The translations under genes and the position numbers were made by a program. The notes below the pieces were generated by a model that was given only the letters and a program-made list of their open reading frames with translations, did not search any database and was not told the DNA's origin. Below, piece after piece: positions 7,278 through 14,221 of a DNA stretch of 45,593 bases. This DNA comes from Deltaproteobacteria bacterium (GTDB taxonomy: Bacteria; Desulfobacterota; GWC2-55-46). Positions within the stretch are counted from its first letter, which is position 1, and each line of letters begins with the position of its first letter. The DNA is taken from NCBI GenBank assembly GCA_016219115.1, contig JACRCH010000110.1, positions 1-45,593 on the forward strand, given 5' to 3'.

Positions 7278-8546
7278 CTATTTGTAAAACCTCTTTACAG
7301 GGTCCGACTTTTTGATCCTCAACTGGAACTCGCATTCTATAAAGTACCCGAGAGAGTCAGCGGCGTGAGTCCTGTCGGGGCTCGTTTTGTCTATCTCCGC
7401 GCCGTTTTCCCGCCACTCCACCTTCTCGAAGTCCTTCCTCAGAAAAGAGCACCTCGGGTGGTGCCTGAGCCTGACCTCGTTCTTCGTATTAATAAGCATC
7501 GCGTTGACGGCGTTCACGCGGTCCCTGACCGGGGGGTTTGACTTTTTTATCCTCTGGTCCTTGAAACCCAGATCTGAAAGAAGCGCGTAGTCGCTTTTGC
7601 CTGCCGTTGACCTGTTCATGCCGGCCGAGTCCCCGTAGACGATGACCCCGGACTTATGCCCGCCGTACCTCTCGAGGGCCGCTCTACCCATCTCGACCGT
7701 ATTTGTGTTCCTCAAGGCCAGCTCGTCTACCACCCATACGCTTTTCCCGTCGGTCTGAGCGAACTCCCACACGCATGGGTCAACATTAAAATCACAGCAG
7801 ACGATAAGCGCCGAGTTCGGGTCGAGTGCCACCGTGCCGTCTTCATGCCTGAGCGGATCATACGCGTAGTAGGCCCTTGCGCTGCCGCCTTCGAAGCTAG
7901 CCTCGTACTCCTGCCTGAAAGTTTTCGGGTCAAGTACTTTTCTTGCCGCCTCTATCTCGTCTTCCGGGAGGATCTCGGATGAATGCCACGAATATACCCC
8001 CCAGTCCGGGTCGGCCCCGCTTGTAGCGTAGTCCACCAGGTCTTTATAGTGGTTGAGCCCTTCAGGCACGCCTATGAACCAGCACCAGCCGCGTCTGTCG
8101 GAAAGGGCGGGGCGTATGTTCCCGGTCCACGCGCACGGCCTCATGTTGGCGTACTCGTCAAGCACCCCTCCGTCCCACGGCGTGCCCTCTATCCTCTGAG
8201 GCTTATCGAGCCCTATGACCCAGAGCTCGGAGCCGTAGACCGTTTGAATGCAAAGGTCGGTCTCGTATACCTTCCTGATCCATTTACCGGGGATAAACCC
8301 CTTGAGGTCTTTCCAGAATATTCTTTTCGCCTGGTCCCTGGTCGGCGCGGCGGCAAAGTACCTGGGGTCTTCCCATGTTTTTTTTATCGACATCGAGACG
8401 ACGAGCTTTCTTTTGGCGAGCTCCGTTTTACCGCTCCTTCTGCCGGCCGGGACTACCGCGAACCTCTTATTCTCCGTCCACAGCCTCACCTGCTCTTCCT
8501 GGTACCGTAGCGAGCTCCATCTCGGCGACAATCTTCTCCGTGTCAT
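7278..8546 (-). CDS. terL: Terminase large subunit
   Basis: A packaging ATPase/nuclease of 422 residues from the ATG at 8546. The N-terminal ATPase domain has the Walker A variant VVPAGRRSGKTELAK near residues 32-46 and the Walker B region WDGGVLDEYANM. The C-terminal RNase H-like nuclease domain shows its acidic residues in LIVCCDFNVDPC, VIVYGDSAGMNRS and HAADSLGYFIEC. It cuts concatemeric phage DNA and drives it through the portal. The start lies about 80 bases inside the small-subunit gene; a GTG at 8558 would add four residues, and neither start has a good ribosome-binding site, so coupling to the upstream gene is likely. This is the most secure phage assignment in the block. Confidence 0.92.
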   Translation of the reverse strand: MTRRRLSPRWSSLRYQEEQVRLWTENKRFAVVPAGRRSGKTELAKRKLVVSMSIKKTWEDPRYFAAAPTRDQAKRIFWKDLKGFIPGKWIRKVYETDLCIQTVYGSELWVIGLDKPQRIEGTPWDGGVLDEYANMRPCAWTGNIRPALSDRRGWCWFIGVPEGLNHYKDLVDYATSGADPDWGVYSWHSSEILPEDEIEAARKVLDPKTFRQEYEASFEGGSARAYYAYDPLRHEDGTVALDPNSALIVCCDFNVDPCVWEFAQTDGKSVWVVDELALRNTNTVEMGRAALERYGGHKSGVIVYGDSAGMNRSTAGKSDYALLSDLGFKDQRIKKSNPPVRDRVNAVNAMLINTKNEVRLRHHPRCSFLRKDFEKVEWRENGAEIDKTSPDRTHAADSLGYFIECEFQLRIKKSDPVKRFYK

Positions 8547-8961
8547 CAAGGTTCGCACACGCGTCGTCCTCTATTCCCCATGCCAGCCTTTCACCCTTTA
8601 TGACGCTGGAGAGGACTTCACCGGCCATCTTCGCCACCTTGAGCTCCTCAAGCCCCAGCTTCACATCGTTGTTATGAAGGCCTCTTACGAGCCGCTTTTT
8701 AACGCCTTTCCACAGCACCCTGTGGTCGTCCAACAGGTCTTCAGGTTTTAGTACCGCCGTGCTTCGGCTCTCGCTCTCGGCAAAATCGCTCTTTTTTCTC
8801 CAACCCTCTTTTTTTATCCTTTTGCCGATCGTGCTTCTGTGCAGCCCGTACTTCTTCGCCAGTTCGACTACGCTTGCAGAGCCTGAGTCGAATTCTTCTT
8901 TGACAGCTTTCCAGTCGATCCCCACATTTAAACCCCGGTCATGTGCTCTCTTCCCCGCCAA
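8467..8961 (-). CDS. terS: Terminase small subunit
   Basis: A 164-residue protein beginning MAGKRAHDRGLNVGIDWKAV. Residues 17-55 form a helix-turn-helix (FDSGSASVVELAKKYGLHRS then TIGKRIKKEGW), the DNA-recognition domain of small terminases. The remainder, with VLWKGVKKRLVRGLHNNDVK and ELKVAKMAGEVLSSVIKGER, is helical and suits oligomerisation. It binds packaging sites on phage DNA and recruits the large subunit, whose gene overlaps its 3' end. The identification combines the HTH, the length and the invariable position before terL. Confidence 0.75.
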   Translation of the reverse strand: MAGKRAHDRGLNVGIDWKAVKEEFDSGSASVVELAKKYGLHRSTIGKRIKKEGWRKKSDFAESESRSTAVLKPEDLLDDHRVLWKGVKKRLVRGLHNNDVKLGLEELKVAKMAGEVLSSVIKGERLAWGIEDDACANLDDTEKIVAEMELATVPGRAGEAVDGE

Positions 8962-8975
8962 CTTGTCAAGAGGTC

Positions 8976-9158
8976 CTATATTCCGTCGAGCCCCTCGTGG
9001 TCAGTGCATGACTTCAGGGCATAGAGGCTTATGAAGACCTTCCCGCACTCGATGCATCTCTCGGGCTCTCTCAGAAGCACTCTGGAGCCGCCTTTACCTC
9101 TGGACATATCGATTTTTTCACTCCAGCCAAGACTGCTTTGATCGGAATCCGCTTTCAT
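8976..9158 (-). CDS. Small zinc-finger-like phage protein
   Basis: A 60-residue frame from the ATG at 9158 (GGGGGTGGC upstream), beginning MKADSDQSSLGWSEKIDMSR. Near the C-terminus it carries CIECGKVFISLYALKSCTDH, a Cys-x2-Cys pair followed by a Cys/His pair, suggestive of one zinc site. It lies just upstream of terS in the same direction. Small zinc-binding proteins in this position are often DNA-end or packaging accessory factors, but nothing here proves that. A 10-residue N-terminal extension to 9188 is possible. Confidence 0.5.
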   Translation of the reverse strand: MKADSDQSSLGWSEKIDMSRGKGGSRVLLREPERCIECGKVFISLYALKSCTDHEGLDGI

Positions 9159-9377
9159 GCCGCCACCCCCGTTTCGCGTCGTATACACTATGGTGTTTTA
9201 TTTCTACCCCTGAATCCTCATCCTCCCGTATTTATGGAAGAAATCGATTGTAATTATTCTAGCCCCGGGTATTTCACGCGATGTAAAACAGGTCTTAACC
9301 GTACGGAACTGACAAAGATCATTCGTAGAGCTTGAAGAGGCCGAAAAAAAATTGAGCCCTGTAGCAGCTCCCGTGAA

Positions 9378-9410
9378 TAAAAAAAGCCCGGCTTTTTTAG
9401 AAGCCGGGCT
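9378..9410 (-). terminator. Intrinsic terminator (minus strand)
   Basis: A perfect 10-bp stem (AGCCCGGCTT / AAGCCGGGCT, 9385-9410) with a six-base loop is followed on the minus strand by TTTTTTTATTCAC. It would stop transcripts coming from the 9.5-10.3 kb small genes before they reach the terminase genes. The late genes therefore probably need their own promoter or antitermination. Confidence 0.8.
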
Positions 9411-9510
9411 ATGAACCACTCCGCAAGCCTTGCTAGCGGGGTGCCCAAAGGGCAATCTGTTTTTATATACGCGGCAAGCCGCGCTTAATTCAACCCGAAG
9501 GAACTATTAA
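9410..9510 (+). repeat. Dispersed structured repeat, copy 1
   Basis: About 100 bp running from TATGAACCACTCCGCAAGCC to CAACCCGAAGGAACTATTAA. A second copy lies inverted at 18144-18243 with roughly 85 percent identity by eye; blocks such as AAGCCTTGCTAGCGGG and ATCTGTTTTTATATACGCGG are exact. Copy 1 can form three hairpins (CCGCAAGC...GCTAGCGG, TGCCCAAAGGGCA, GCGGCAAGCCGC). It has no open frame of its own and looks like a non-autonomous intergenic repeat. The 9159-9546 gap contains only this repeat and the adjacent terminator. Confidence 0.8.
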
Positions 9511-9546
9511 AATATTGTTTCAAGAATTTATTAAGAATATTGGAAG

Positions 9547-9831
9547 CTAACGCGGTCTTGGGTGCCGTGGAACGGCGTCATGTTCTTCGGTAAGCCAATC
9601 ATGGCTGCCAATCGAACTCTGGTCTTTACAGACCATGTTTTCAACACCGGCGCTGAAACCGTAAGTCTTAAACTCATCAAGGATACTGCCCATAGCGTGG
9701 TATTGCCTGAGGGTCTTATACTCCGTCCAGAATATACCCGACGCAACGGGCTTTTTAACCTCAAAAATCCTTCTCCTTTTCCTGTGACCTTGAAGACGCG
9801 ACCTTTTCCTCTGCTCTGTAGAGTATTTCAT
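9547..9831 (-). CDS. Small phage-region protein, unknown
   Basis: A 94-residue frame that begins 71 bases inside the preceding sigma-like gene (MKYSTEQRKRSRLQGHRKRR). After a very basic N-terminus it reads SGIFWTEYKTLRQYHAMGSI then LDEFKTYGFSAGVENMVCKD. Codon choice in this frame looks natural (GAG, AAG, CTT and GAT in a regular pattern), better than in the competing minus frame at 9531-9764. A plus-strand frame of similar length (9562-9870) exists and cannot be fully excluded. No family is recognised, and the true start may lie further in. Confidence 0.45.
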   Translation of the reverse strand: MKYSTEQRKRSRLQGHRKRRRIFEVKKPVASGIFWTEYKTLRQYHAMGSILDEFKTYGFSAGVENMVCKDQSSIGSHDWLTEEHDAVPRHPRPR

Positions 9832-10030
9832 ACGCCCTCCCGAGTGAAATTCTATGGCTCTCAGCGATAATCTTCATATGGGTATTCCAGTAGTGGTACT
9901 CCGTAAAAACCGACCTTTCCCTGGGACTTAGATCAGCAAGAGGCCACAGGAGAGTCTTGATTTCGTATCCGCTGCTGCTCAACTCCCCGTAAAACGCATC
10001 AGGATCTACTCTTGTCTTATTGGACATCAT
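9761..10030 (-). CDS. Sigma-70 region 4-like small regulator
   Basis: An 89-residue frame from the ATG at 10030 (MMSNKTRVDPDAFYGELSSS). The C-terminal half reads LSPRERSVFTEYHYWNTHMK followed by IIAESHRISLGRAYEILYRAEEKV as adjoining segments. This is the pattern of sigma-factor region 4: L-P-RER-VF, then a turn, then ISxGRAYEIL as recognition helix. Phages often carry such small sigma-like or antiterminator-like proteins to switch on late genes. It is the first gene behind the strong leftward promoter at 10259-10287 and is separated from the terminase genes by a terminator, as expected for a late-gene activator. The function is inferred. Confidence 0.55.
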   Translation of the reverse strand: MMSNKTRVDPDAFYGELSSSGYEIKTLLWPLADLSPRERSVFTEYHYWNTHMKIIAESHRISLGRAYEILYRAEEKVASSRSQEKEKDF

Positions 10031-10103
10031 CGCCCTTTTCAGCCAGATCGACCCGCATATTTTTTTCAACAAAAAGTTCGCTGCACGCACATACAATTAT
10101 ACA

Positions 10104-10144
10104 AAACTTCCCATCCATGCGATCGGTTGGGAAGTTTGTTTTTT
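10104..10144 (+). terminator. Hairpin with T-run; intrinsic terminator on plus strand
   Basis: Perfect 10-bp arms AAACTTCCCA / TGGGAAGTTT (10104-10137) are followed on the plus strand by GTTTTTT. On the minus strand the stem is followed by TTG, a much weaker run. It could insulate the phage region from plus-strand transcription. On the leftward phage transcript the same stem lies in the leader of the sigma-like gene, where it could attenuate. Confidence 0.6.
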
Positions 10145-10201
10145 GCGCTAAGGTGCTGCAGGAAAGAAGGACAGTGAAAGATATAGCAAAATAAGGTGCT
10201 T

Positions 10202-10221
10202 AGCCTCCCATATAGGAGGCT
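10202..10221. other. Short hairpin in the leader of the leftward phage transcript
   Basis: AGCCTCC / GGAGGCT arms of seven bases flank a six-base CATATA loop. On the plus strand a short TTTT follows. It lies about 35 bases downstream of the leftward promoter, so it would be at the start of that transcript. With the 10104-10137 stem it makes a two-hairpin leader of about 220 bases. Confidence 0.5.
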
Positions 10222-10238
10222 TTTCAGGATCATACTGC

Positions 10239-10345
10239 TATCAAGTATTGTGATATTTATTATACTATAGCTGTATGTTCTTGTCAAGCACTTTCAGCAA
10301 TATCACATCAAATGTATTCAAAGAGATGCGGTGCTATACTTGATA
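10239..10345. promoter_or_regulatory. Nested inverted repeats flanking the leftward promoter
   Basis: TATCAAGTAT (10239-10248) is matched in inverse by ATACTTGATA (10336-10345). Inside that pair, TGTGATATT (10249-10257) is matched by AATATCACA (10299-10307). All four arms are exact. The left arms abut the -10 box and the right arms lie upstream of the -35 box. This arrangement would suit a repressor binding both sides of the promoter with looping, or the ends of a small inserted element. The rest of the 10031-10537 gap contains no gene. Confidence 0.6.
10259..10287 (-). promoter_or_regulatory. Consensus sigma-70 promoter, leftward
   Basis: On the minus strand TTGACA (10287-10282) is separated by exactly 17 bases from TATAAT (10264-10259), a full match to the sigma-70 consensus. 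Transcription would begin near 10252 and enter the sigma-like gene at 10030. It is embedded in nested inverted repeats (10239-10345), so a repressor probably controls it. Confidence 0.85.
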
Positions 10346-10493
10346 TGGATACAAGCGACTGTTTTTAAATGTGCAGTTGAGTTTTTTTTGAAGATAGAGA
10401 AGAGACCCATTTAACATTTGTGGGACGGTACGGAGGTTTTTGTCAAGGATGTAAAAATACGGGCGGTCTTCTAACGTAACTCTTTAAATCCCT

Positions 10494-10528
10494 CCAGGGG
10501 GCGCCGTGACGCCATTGGCGCCCCTTGG
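10494..10528 (-). other. Stem-loop after ychF
   Basis: CCAGGGGGCGCC and GGCGCCCCTTGG can pair over 12 bases with one G-U pair, starting ten bases after the ychF stop. In the minus direction it is followed by AGGGATTTAAAG, with no proper U-run. It may be a weak or Rho-assisted terminator, or an mRNA-protecting stem. Confidence 0.6.
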
Positions 10529-10537
10529 AGGCATGGG

Positions 10538-11629
10538 TCAGACGTTGAACCTGAAGTGCATTATGTCCCCGTCCTTTACGATATAGTCCTTCCCTTCCAC
10601 TCTCAGAAGCCCTTTTTCGCGGCAGGCGGCCTCGGTGCCGCAGGCTATGAAATCATCGTACGCGATTACCTCGGCCTTGATGAAACCGCGCTCAAAATCG
10701 CTGTGTATTACGCCGGCGGCCTTCGGGGCCTTCGAGTCCCTCTCAACCGTCCATGCCCTGACCTCTTTTTTGCCTACCGTGAAGTAGGTGATGAGGCCGA
10801 GGAGCTTATACGCGGCGGCTGCGAGCCTGTCGAGCCCGGATTCCTTGAGCCCAAGCCCGCTTAAAAACTCCGCACGCTCCTCTTCAGAGAGTTCTGCTAT
10901 CTCGGACTCTATCTTCCCGCAGATTATAACAAACCCGGCGCCCTCCTTCACGGCGACCCCTTTAACGGCTTGAGCCGCTAGCGAGTGGCCGTCAAGGTCA
11001 TCGTCGCTGACATTGGCCACATAGATGATGGGCTTGGCGGTCAGCAGGTTCAGGTCCTTTACCAGAGCGCCGGTCTCCTTTGAGAGTATCGAGCGCGCCG
11101 GATTGCCTTCTTCAAGGGTCTTTTTCAGCGCGTTGTATACCGGCATTGCCTCGGCAATGGCCTTATCTCCCGCCTTAAGAAGCTTTGCGGACCTCTCTAT
11201 CCTTTTGTCCACGGCATCCAGGTCAGCCAGTATCAGCTCGGTCTCTATAACCTCTATGTCGCTACAAGGGTCTACCTTGCCGTCGACGTGGACTACCTGC
11301 GGGTCCTCGAAACACCTGACCACATGCGCTATCGTGTCCACGCTCCTGATGTTGCCAAGGAACTGGTTACCAAGACCCTCGCCCTTGCTGGCACCCTTTA
11401 CGATACCAGCGATGTCTACGAACTCAACGGCAGTCGGGACGACCCTCTCAGGCCTGGCGAGCTCGGAGAGCTTGAAAATCCTTTCATCCCTCAGAGGCAC
11501 CATCCCAATGTTCGGGTTTATCGTGCAAAAGGGGTAGTTGGAGGCTTCCGCCCCGGCGGCGGTCATGGCGTTGAATATCGTCGATTTTCCTACATTCGGC
11601 AGTCCTATTATTCCGCAATTGAATCCCAT
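10538..11629 (-). CDS. ychF: Ribosome-binding ATPase YchF (Obg family)
   Basis: At 363 residues it has the normal length of YchF/OLA1. The N-terminal P-loop is GLPNVGKST at residues 9-17, followed by the Obg-type DxxG element FVDIAGIVKGASKGEGLGNQ (adjacent residues continue FL). The NVSD segment replaces the GTPase NKxD, consistent with ATP rather than GTP preference in this family. The coiled-coil helical insert occupies the middle, and the C-terminal TGS domain ends with KDGDIMHFRFNV. It binds 70S ribosomes and is linked to translation and oxidative-stress control. Pairing with pth upstream on the same strand is a common bacterial arrangement, though hppA is inserted between them here. Confidence 0.97.
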   Translation of the reverse strand: MGFNCGIIGLPNVGKSTIFNAMTAAGAEASNYPFCTINPNIGMVPLRDERIFKLSELARPERVVPTAVEFVDIAGIVKGASKGEGLGNQFLGNIRSVDTIAHVVRCFEDPQVVHVDGKVDPCSDIEVIETELILADLDAVDKRIERSAKLLKAGDKAIAEAMPVYNALKKTLEEGNPARSILSKETGALVKDLNLLTAKPIIYVANVSDDDLDGHSLAAQAVKGVAVKEGAGFVIICGKIESEIAELSEEERAEFLSGLGLKESGLDRLAAAAYKLLGLITYFTVGKKEVRAWTVERDSKAPKAAGVIHSDFERGFIKAEVIAYDDFIACGTEAACREKGLLRVEGKDYIVKDGDIMHFRFNV

Positions 11630-11698
11630 CGTCTCCTTCTTCGTAAGATGCTTATCTCAGGCACTTACATCCTTTCATTTTTTTATGAACTAACAGTA

Positions 11699-11921
11699 TG
11701 CTGAAAAAGTCCTTCCTTGACTTTTTCAGCAACGACTTGTCCGAAGTGAATTGCAGTGCTTTGCCTGCCTGGCAACGAAGTTTTCATTTATACGGCTCGC
11801 CTTATCACTTCGTGAGCCGGCAAGCACCCGGTCGGCCAAGTCTCACAAATTGCTCGACATTTCGTCTCGTAATTTGGCAATCCTTCCAAGGATTGCCGCG
11901 GGACCCACCCGTTGGTCGGGT
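11699..11921. repeat. Intergenic array of hairpins between hppA and ychF
   Basis: The 350 bases between the hppA terminator and ychF hold no convincing gene but at least five inverted repeats. They are TGCTGAAAAAGTC / GACTTTTTCAGCA (13 bp, exact, 11699-11731), TTGCC / GGCAA (11761-11775), CGGCTC / GAGCCG (11793-11819), GGCAATCCTT / AAGGATTGCC (10 bp, exact, 11876-11897) and ACCCG / CGGGT (11907-11921). None carries a T-run. The plus-strand frame across it (11698-12006) has no protein-like features. It could be a multi-stem RNA, a ychF leader or a repeat element. Confidence 0.6.
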
Positions 11922-11982
11922 TGCGCTTTTCCGCGACCTGCCCAACATCCAGAGGTTAACTACCCTGAAGTTTCATCGTGTT

Positions 11983-12021
11983 AAAAAAAACAGGCCTGCT
12001 GAATGACACAGGCCCGCTGTT
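11983..12021 (-). terminator. Intrinsic terminator of hppA
   Basis: On the minus strand AGCGGGCCTG pairs with CAGGCCTGTT across a ten-base loop, and the run TTTTTTTT follows at once. It begins 16 bases after the hppA stop, so it ends the pyrophosphatase transcript and separates it from ychF. Confidence 0.8.
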
Positions 12022-12036
12022 TTACAACCGTTTTGG

Positions 12037-14058
12037 TTAAGCGATCAAAGGGGCGATGACAAGCGACACTATGCTCATGAGCTTTATAAGTATGTTCATC
12101 GCGGGGCCTGATGTATCCTTGAACGGGTCCCCGACCGTGTCTCCGACTACGGCGGCCTTGTGAGCTTCAGACCCCTTGCCTCCGAGGTTCCCCTTCTCTA
12201 TGTACTTCTTGGCATTATCCCATGCCCCGCCGGCGTTTGCCATAAAAATCGCAAGCAGCACCCCTGTTACGGTAGCCCCGGCGAGCAATCCGCCGAGGGC
12301 CTCGGGGCCGAGGATAAACCCGACGAGCACCGGGGACAAAACGGCTACCATGCCCGGGAGTATCATCTCTCTCAACGCGGCCCTGGTGCATATGTCTATG
12401 CATCTTGCCACATCGGGCCTGGCATCAGGTCTCCCTTCAAGGAGACCGGGAATCACGCGGAACTGCCTTCTTATCTCCTGGACCATCTTGAAGGCAGCCT
12501 TGCCGACGCTCGTCATGGTAAGCGACCCGATGAAAAACGGGATTATGCCTCCGAGAAGAAGCCCTATCACCACAGGCGGGTCGGTAAGAATGATACTGAA
12601 AGCCTTCCCGGACTTCACGGCCACGGCCTGGCCGTACGCCGAAAAGAGCGCAAGAGCCGTAAGCGCCGCCGAGCCTATCGCGAACCCCTTTCCTATCGCA
12701 GCGGTGGTGTTCCCGAGGGAGTCTAGGCTGTCGGTTATCTTTCTGACGTCTGCGCCGAGCCCGCTCATCTCGGAGATCCCACCGGCATTATCTGCTATCG
12801 GCCCGTAAGCGTCCACGCTCATGATGATGCCCGTGGTGGCCAGCATCCCCACCGCGGCTATGCCTATACCGTATATCCCGGCCGCGTAGTTGGCGATGAA
12901 TATCGCCGCGCATATGGTTATAAGAGGCAGCGCAGTGCTTTCAAGCCCGACCGCAATGCCGGATATGATGTTGGTCCCCGCGCCCGTCTGGGCCGACTCG
13001 GCGATCCTTTTTACCGGGCTCGCGGATGTGTAGTGCTCGGTCAGAAGACCTATGAAGATGCCTCCGATGCAGCCCGAGACTACGGCGATGTATACGGCCG
13101 TCGCGCAGCCGGCAACGGCGGTAGCGAAGTAAGCCAGCACGAGAAAAACCACCGTGGTTATGAGTGTGACGTTCCTTAGCGCGGCAGCGGGATCATAGTT
13201 CCTCAAAAAGCCCATAGTAAGTATTCCGAGCATCGAGGATATGAGGCCCGCCATAACAAGGATTATCGGATAAGACATAAGTGCGCGACCGGAGCCTAAA
13301 GCCGTCATTCCGTTGGAGACGGTCGCGGTGGCTCCGAGCGCTATGGAGGCTACAATAGCGCCCACATAAGACTCGAATATGTCGGCCCCCAGACCGGCTA
13401 CATCGCCGACATTGTCTCCAACGTTATCGGCTATGACTCCTGGGTTTCTAGGGTCGTCCTCAGGGATCCCGGCCTCGACCTTACCCACGAGGTCGGCGCC
13501 GACGTCCGCCGTTTTCGTGAATATCCCGCCGCCCACCCTGGCAAAGAGCGCTATGGAAGAGGCCCCCATGGCGTAGCCGCTGATGACAGCCGCCGTCTCC
13601 GGCCTACCGTAAAGGATGAAAAAGAACCCTACTCCGATAAGGCCGAGACTCGCTACCGAAAGGCCCATCACCGAGCCGCCGAAGAACGCGGCTGAAAGGG
13701 CCCCGGACATCGAGGGCTTAAACCTGTTGGCGGCCTCGGCTGTCCTCACATTCGCCTTTGTAGCGCCGTTCATGCCGAACAACCCGGCGAGCATGGATGA
13801 TATCCCGCCGCAGACATACGCGACGGCCGTGGACAGACCGATAAAGACGGCTATAGTCAAGGATATCAAAACGACAAAGACAATAAGTATCGCGTACTGG
13901 CGCTTGAGATAGACCATCGCCCCGTCGTGTATAAGCCCGGCTATCTCTTGCATCCTGGGGTTGCCGGAGGGCAAACGGGTGATGTGGAGGTAGATCAAAA
14001 GAGTCATTACAAGGCCGAGCGCGCCAAGCAGAGGAGCGAATGTTGTTATCCCTTGCAT
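12037..14058 (-). CDS. hppA: Membrane-bound ion-pumping pyrophosphatase, K+-dependent type
   Basis: This 673-residue integral membrane protein of about 16 helices couples hydrolysis of cytoplasmic pyrophosphate to H+ or Na+ export. Substrate and Mg2+ sites are visible in [11 protein letters not shown] (185-195), [12 protein letters not shown] (211-222), [20 protein letters not shown] (about 416-435) and the C-terminal [15 protein letters not shown]. The segment [10 protein letters not shown] places Ala453 and Gly456 where K+-independent pumps have Lys and Thr, so this belongs to the K+-dependent class. Whether it moves H+ or Na+ cannot be settled by eye. It has its own terminator, and 155 bases separate it from pth. 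With complex I in the same window it recovers energy from biosynthetic pyrophosphate, for example from the neighbouring aminoacylation and nucleotide pathways. Confidence 0.96.
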   Translation of the reverse strand: MQGITTFAPLLGALGLVMTLLIYLHITRLPSGNPRMQEIAGLIHDGAMVYLKRQYAILIVFVVLISLTIAVFIGLSTAVAYVCGGISSMLAGLFGMNGATKANVRTAEAANRFKPSMSGALSAAFFGGSVMGLSVASLGLIGVGFFFILYGRPETAAVISGYAMGASSIALFARVGGGIFTKTADVGADLVGKVEAGIPEDDPRNPGVIADNVGDNVGDVAGLGADIFESYVGAIVASIALGATATVSNGMTALGSGRALMSYPIILVMAGLISSMLGILTMGFLRNYDPAAALRNVTLITTVVFLVLAYFATAVAGCATAVYIAVVSGCIGGIFIGLLTEHYTSASPVKRIAESAQTGAGTNIISGIAVGLESTALPLITICAAIFIANYAAGIYGIGIAAVGMLATTGIIMSVDAYGPIADNAGGISEMSGLGADVRKITDSLDSLGNTTAAIGKGFAIGSAALTALALFSAYGQAVAVKSGKAFSIILTDPPVVIGLLLGGIIPFFIGSLTMTSVGKAAFKMVQEIRRQFRVIPGLLEGRPDARPDVARCIDICTRAALREMILPGMVAVLSPVLVGFILGPEALGGLLAGATVTGVLLAIFMANAGGAWDNAKKYIEKGNLGGKGSEAHKAAVVGDTVGDPFKDTSGPAMNILIKLMSIVSLVIAPLIA

Positions 14059-14131
14059 TATTCTTACCTTTTTTTAGACGGCCTGAAAGCCCCACCCGGG
14101 AGGTTTCATTAATCCAATGTGAGGAGTGCGG

Positions 14132-14221
14132 ATGAAAAAAATGACCGTTACCCGGAAAATCAAGACAAACGGCAGGAAAGAATTGTCCTGTTGCGGAAAA
14201 AACAAACGAAAGATCATTTAG
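14132..14221 (+). CDS. Candidate 29-residue Lys-rich mini-protein with Cys-Cys
   Basis: On the plus strand GAGGAG lies seven bases before an ATG at 14132. The frame reads MKKMTVTRKIKTNGRKELSC then CGKNKRKII and stops at 14221. It is very basic (11 Lys/Arg of 29) and carries an adjacent Cys pair. It fills the space between the starts of two minus-strand transcripts, converging on the 3' end of pth with an 8-base overlap. The good ribosome-binding site is the main support. It recalls the other tiny Lys-rich Cys-Cys protein at 34650-34742, but homology is not established. Chance remains possible. Confidence 0.3.
   Translation: MKKMTVTRKIKTNGRKELSCCGKNKRKII

Noticed and set aside
9204-9455. 83-residue minus-strand frame spanning the terminator and part of the 100-bp repeat
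   Set aside because: It is generated by the repeat and the terminator stem and has no ribosome-binding site.
9562-9870. 102-residue plus-strand frame opposite the small phage gene
   Set aside because: It reads fairly protein-like, but all other phage genes and the strong promoter point leftward and it has no ribosome-binding site. The minus frame has more natural codons. I kept only the minus frame, at low confidence.
1-10300. Gene transfer agent instead of a phage
   Set aside because: Gene order and the presence of both terminase subunits and a long host-recognition fibre fit an ordinary tailed phage. No GTA-specific set could be recognised, and the left end is cut off.
11699-11731. Intrinsic terminator
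   Set aside because: The stem is perfect, but neither strand has a T-run after it, and no gene ends immediately before it.
11698-12006. 102-residue plus-strand frame in the hppA-ychF gap
   Set aside because: It starts inside a perfect palindrome, runs through four more hairpins and the hppA terminator, and shows no protein features.
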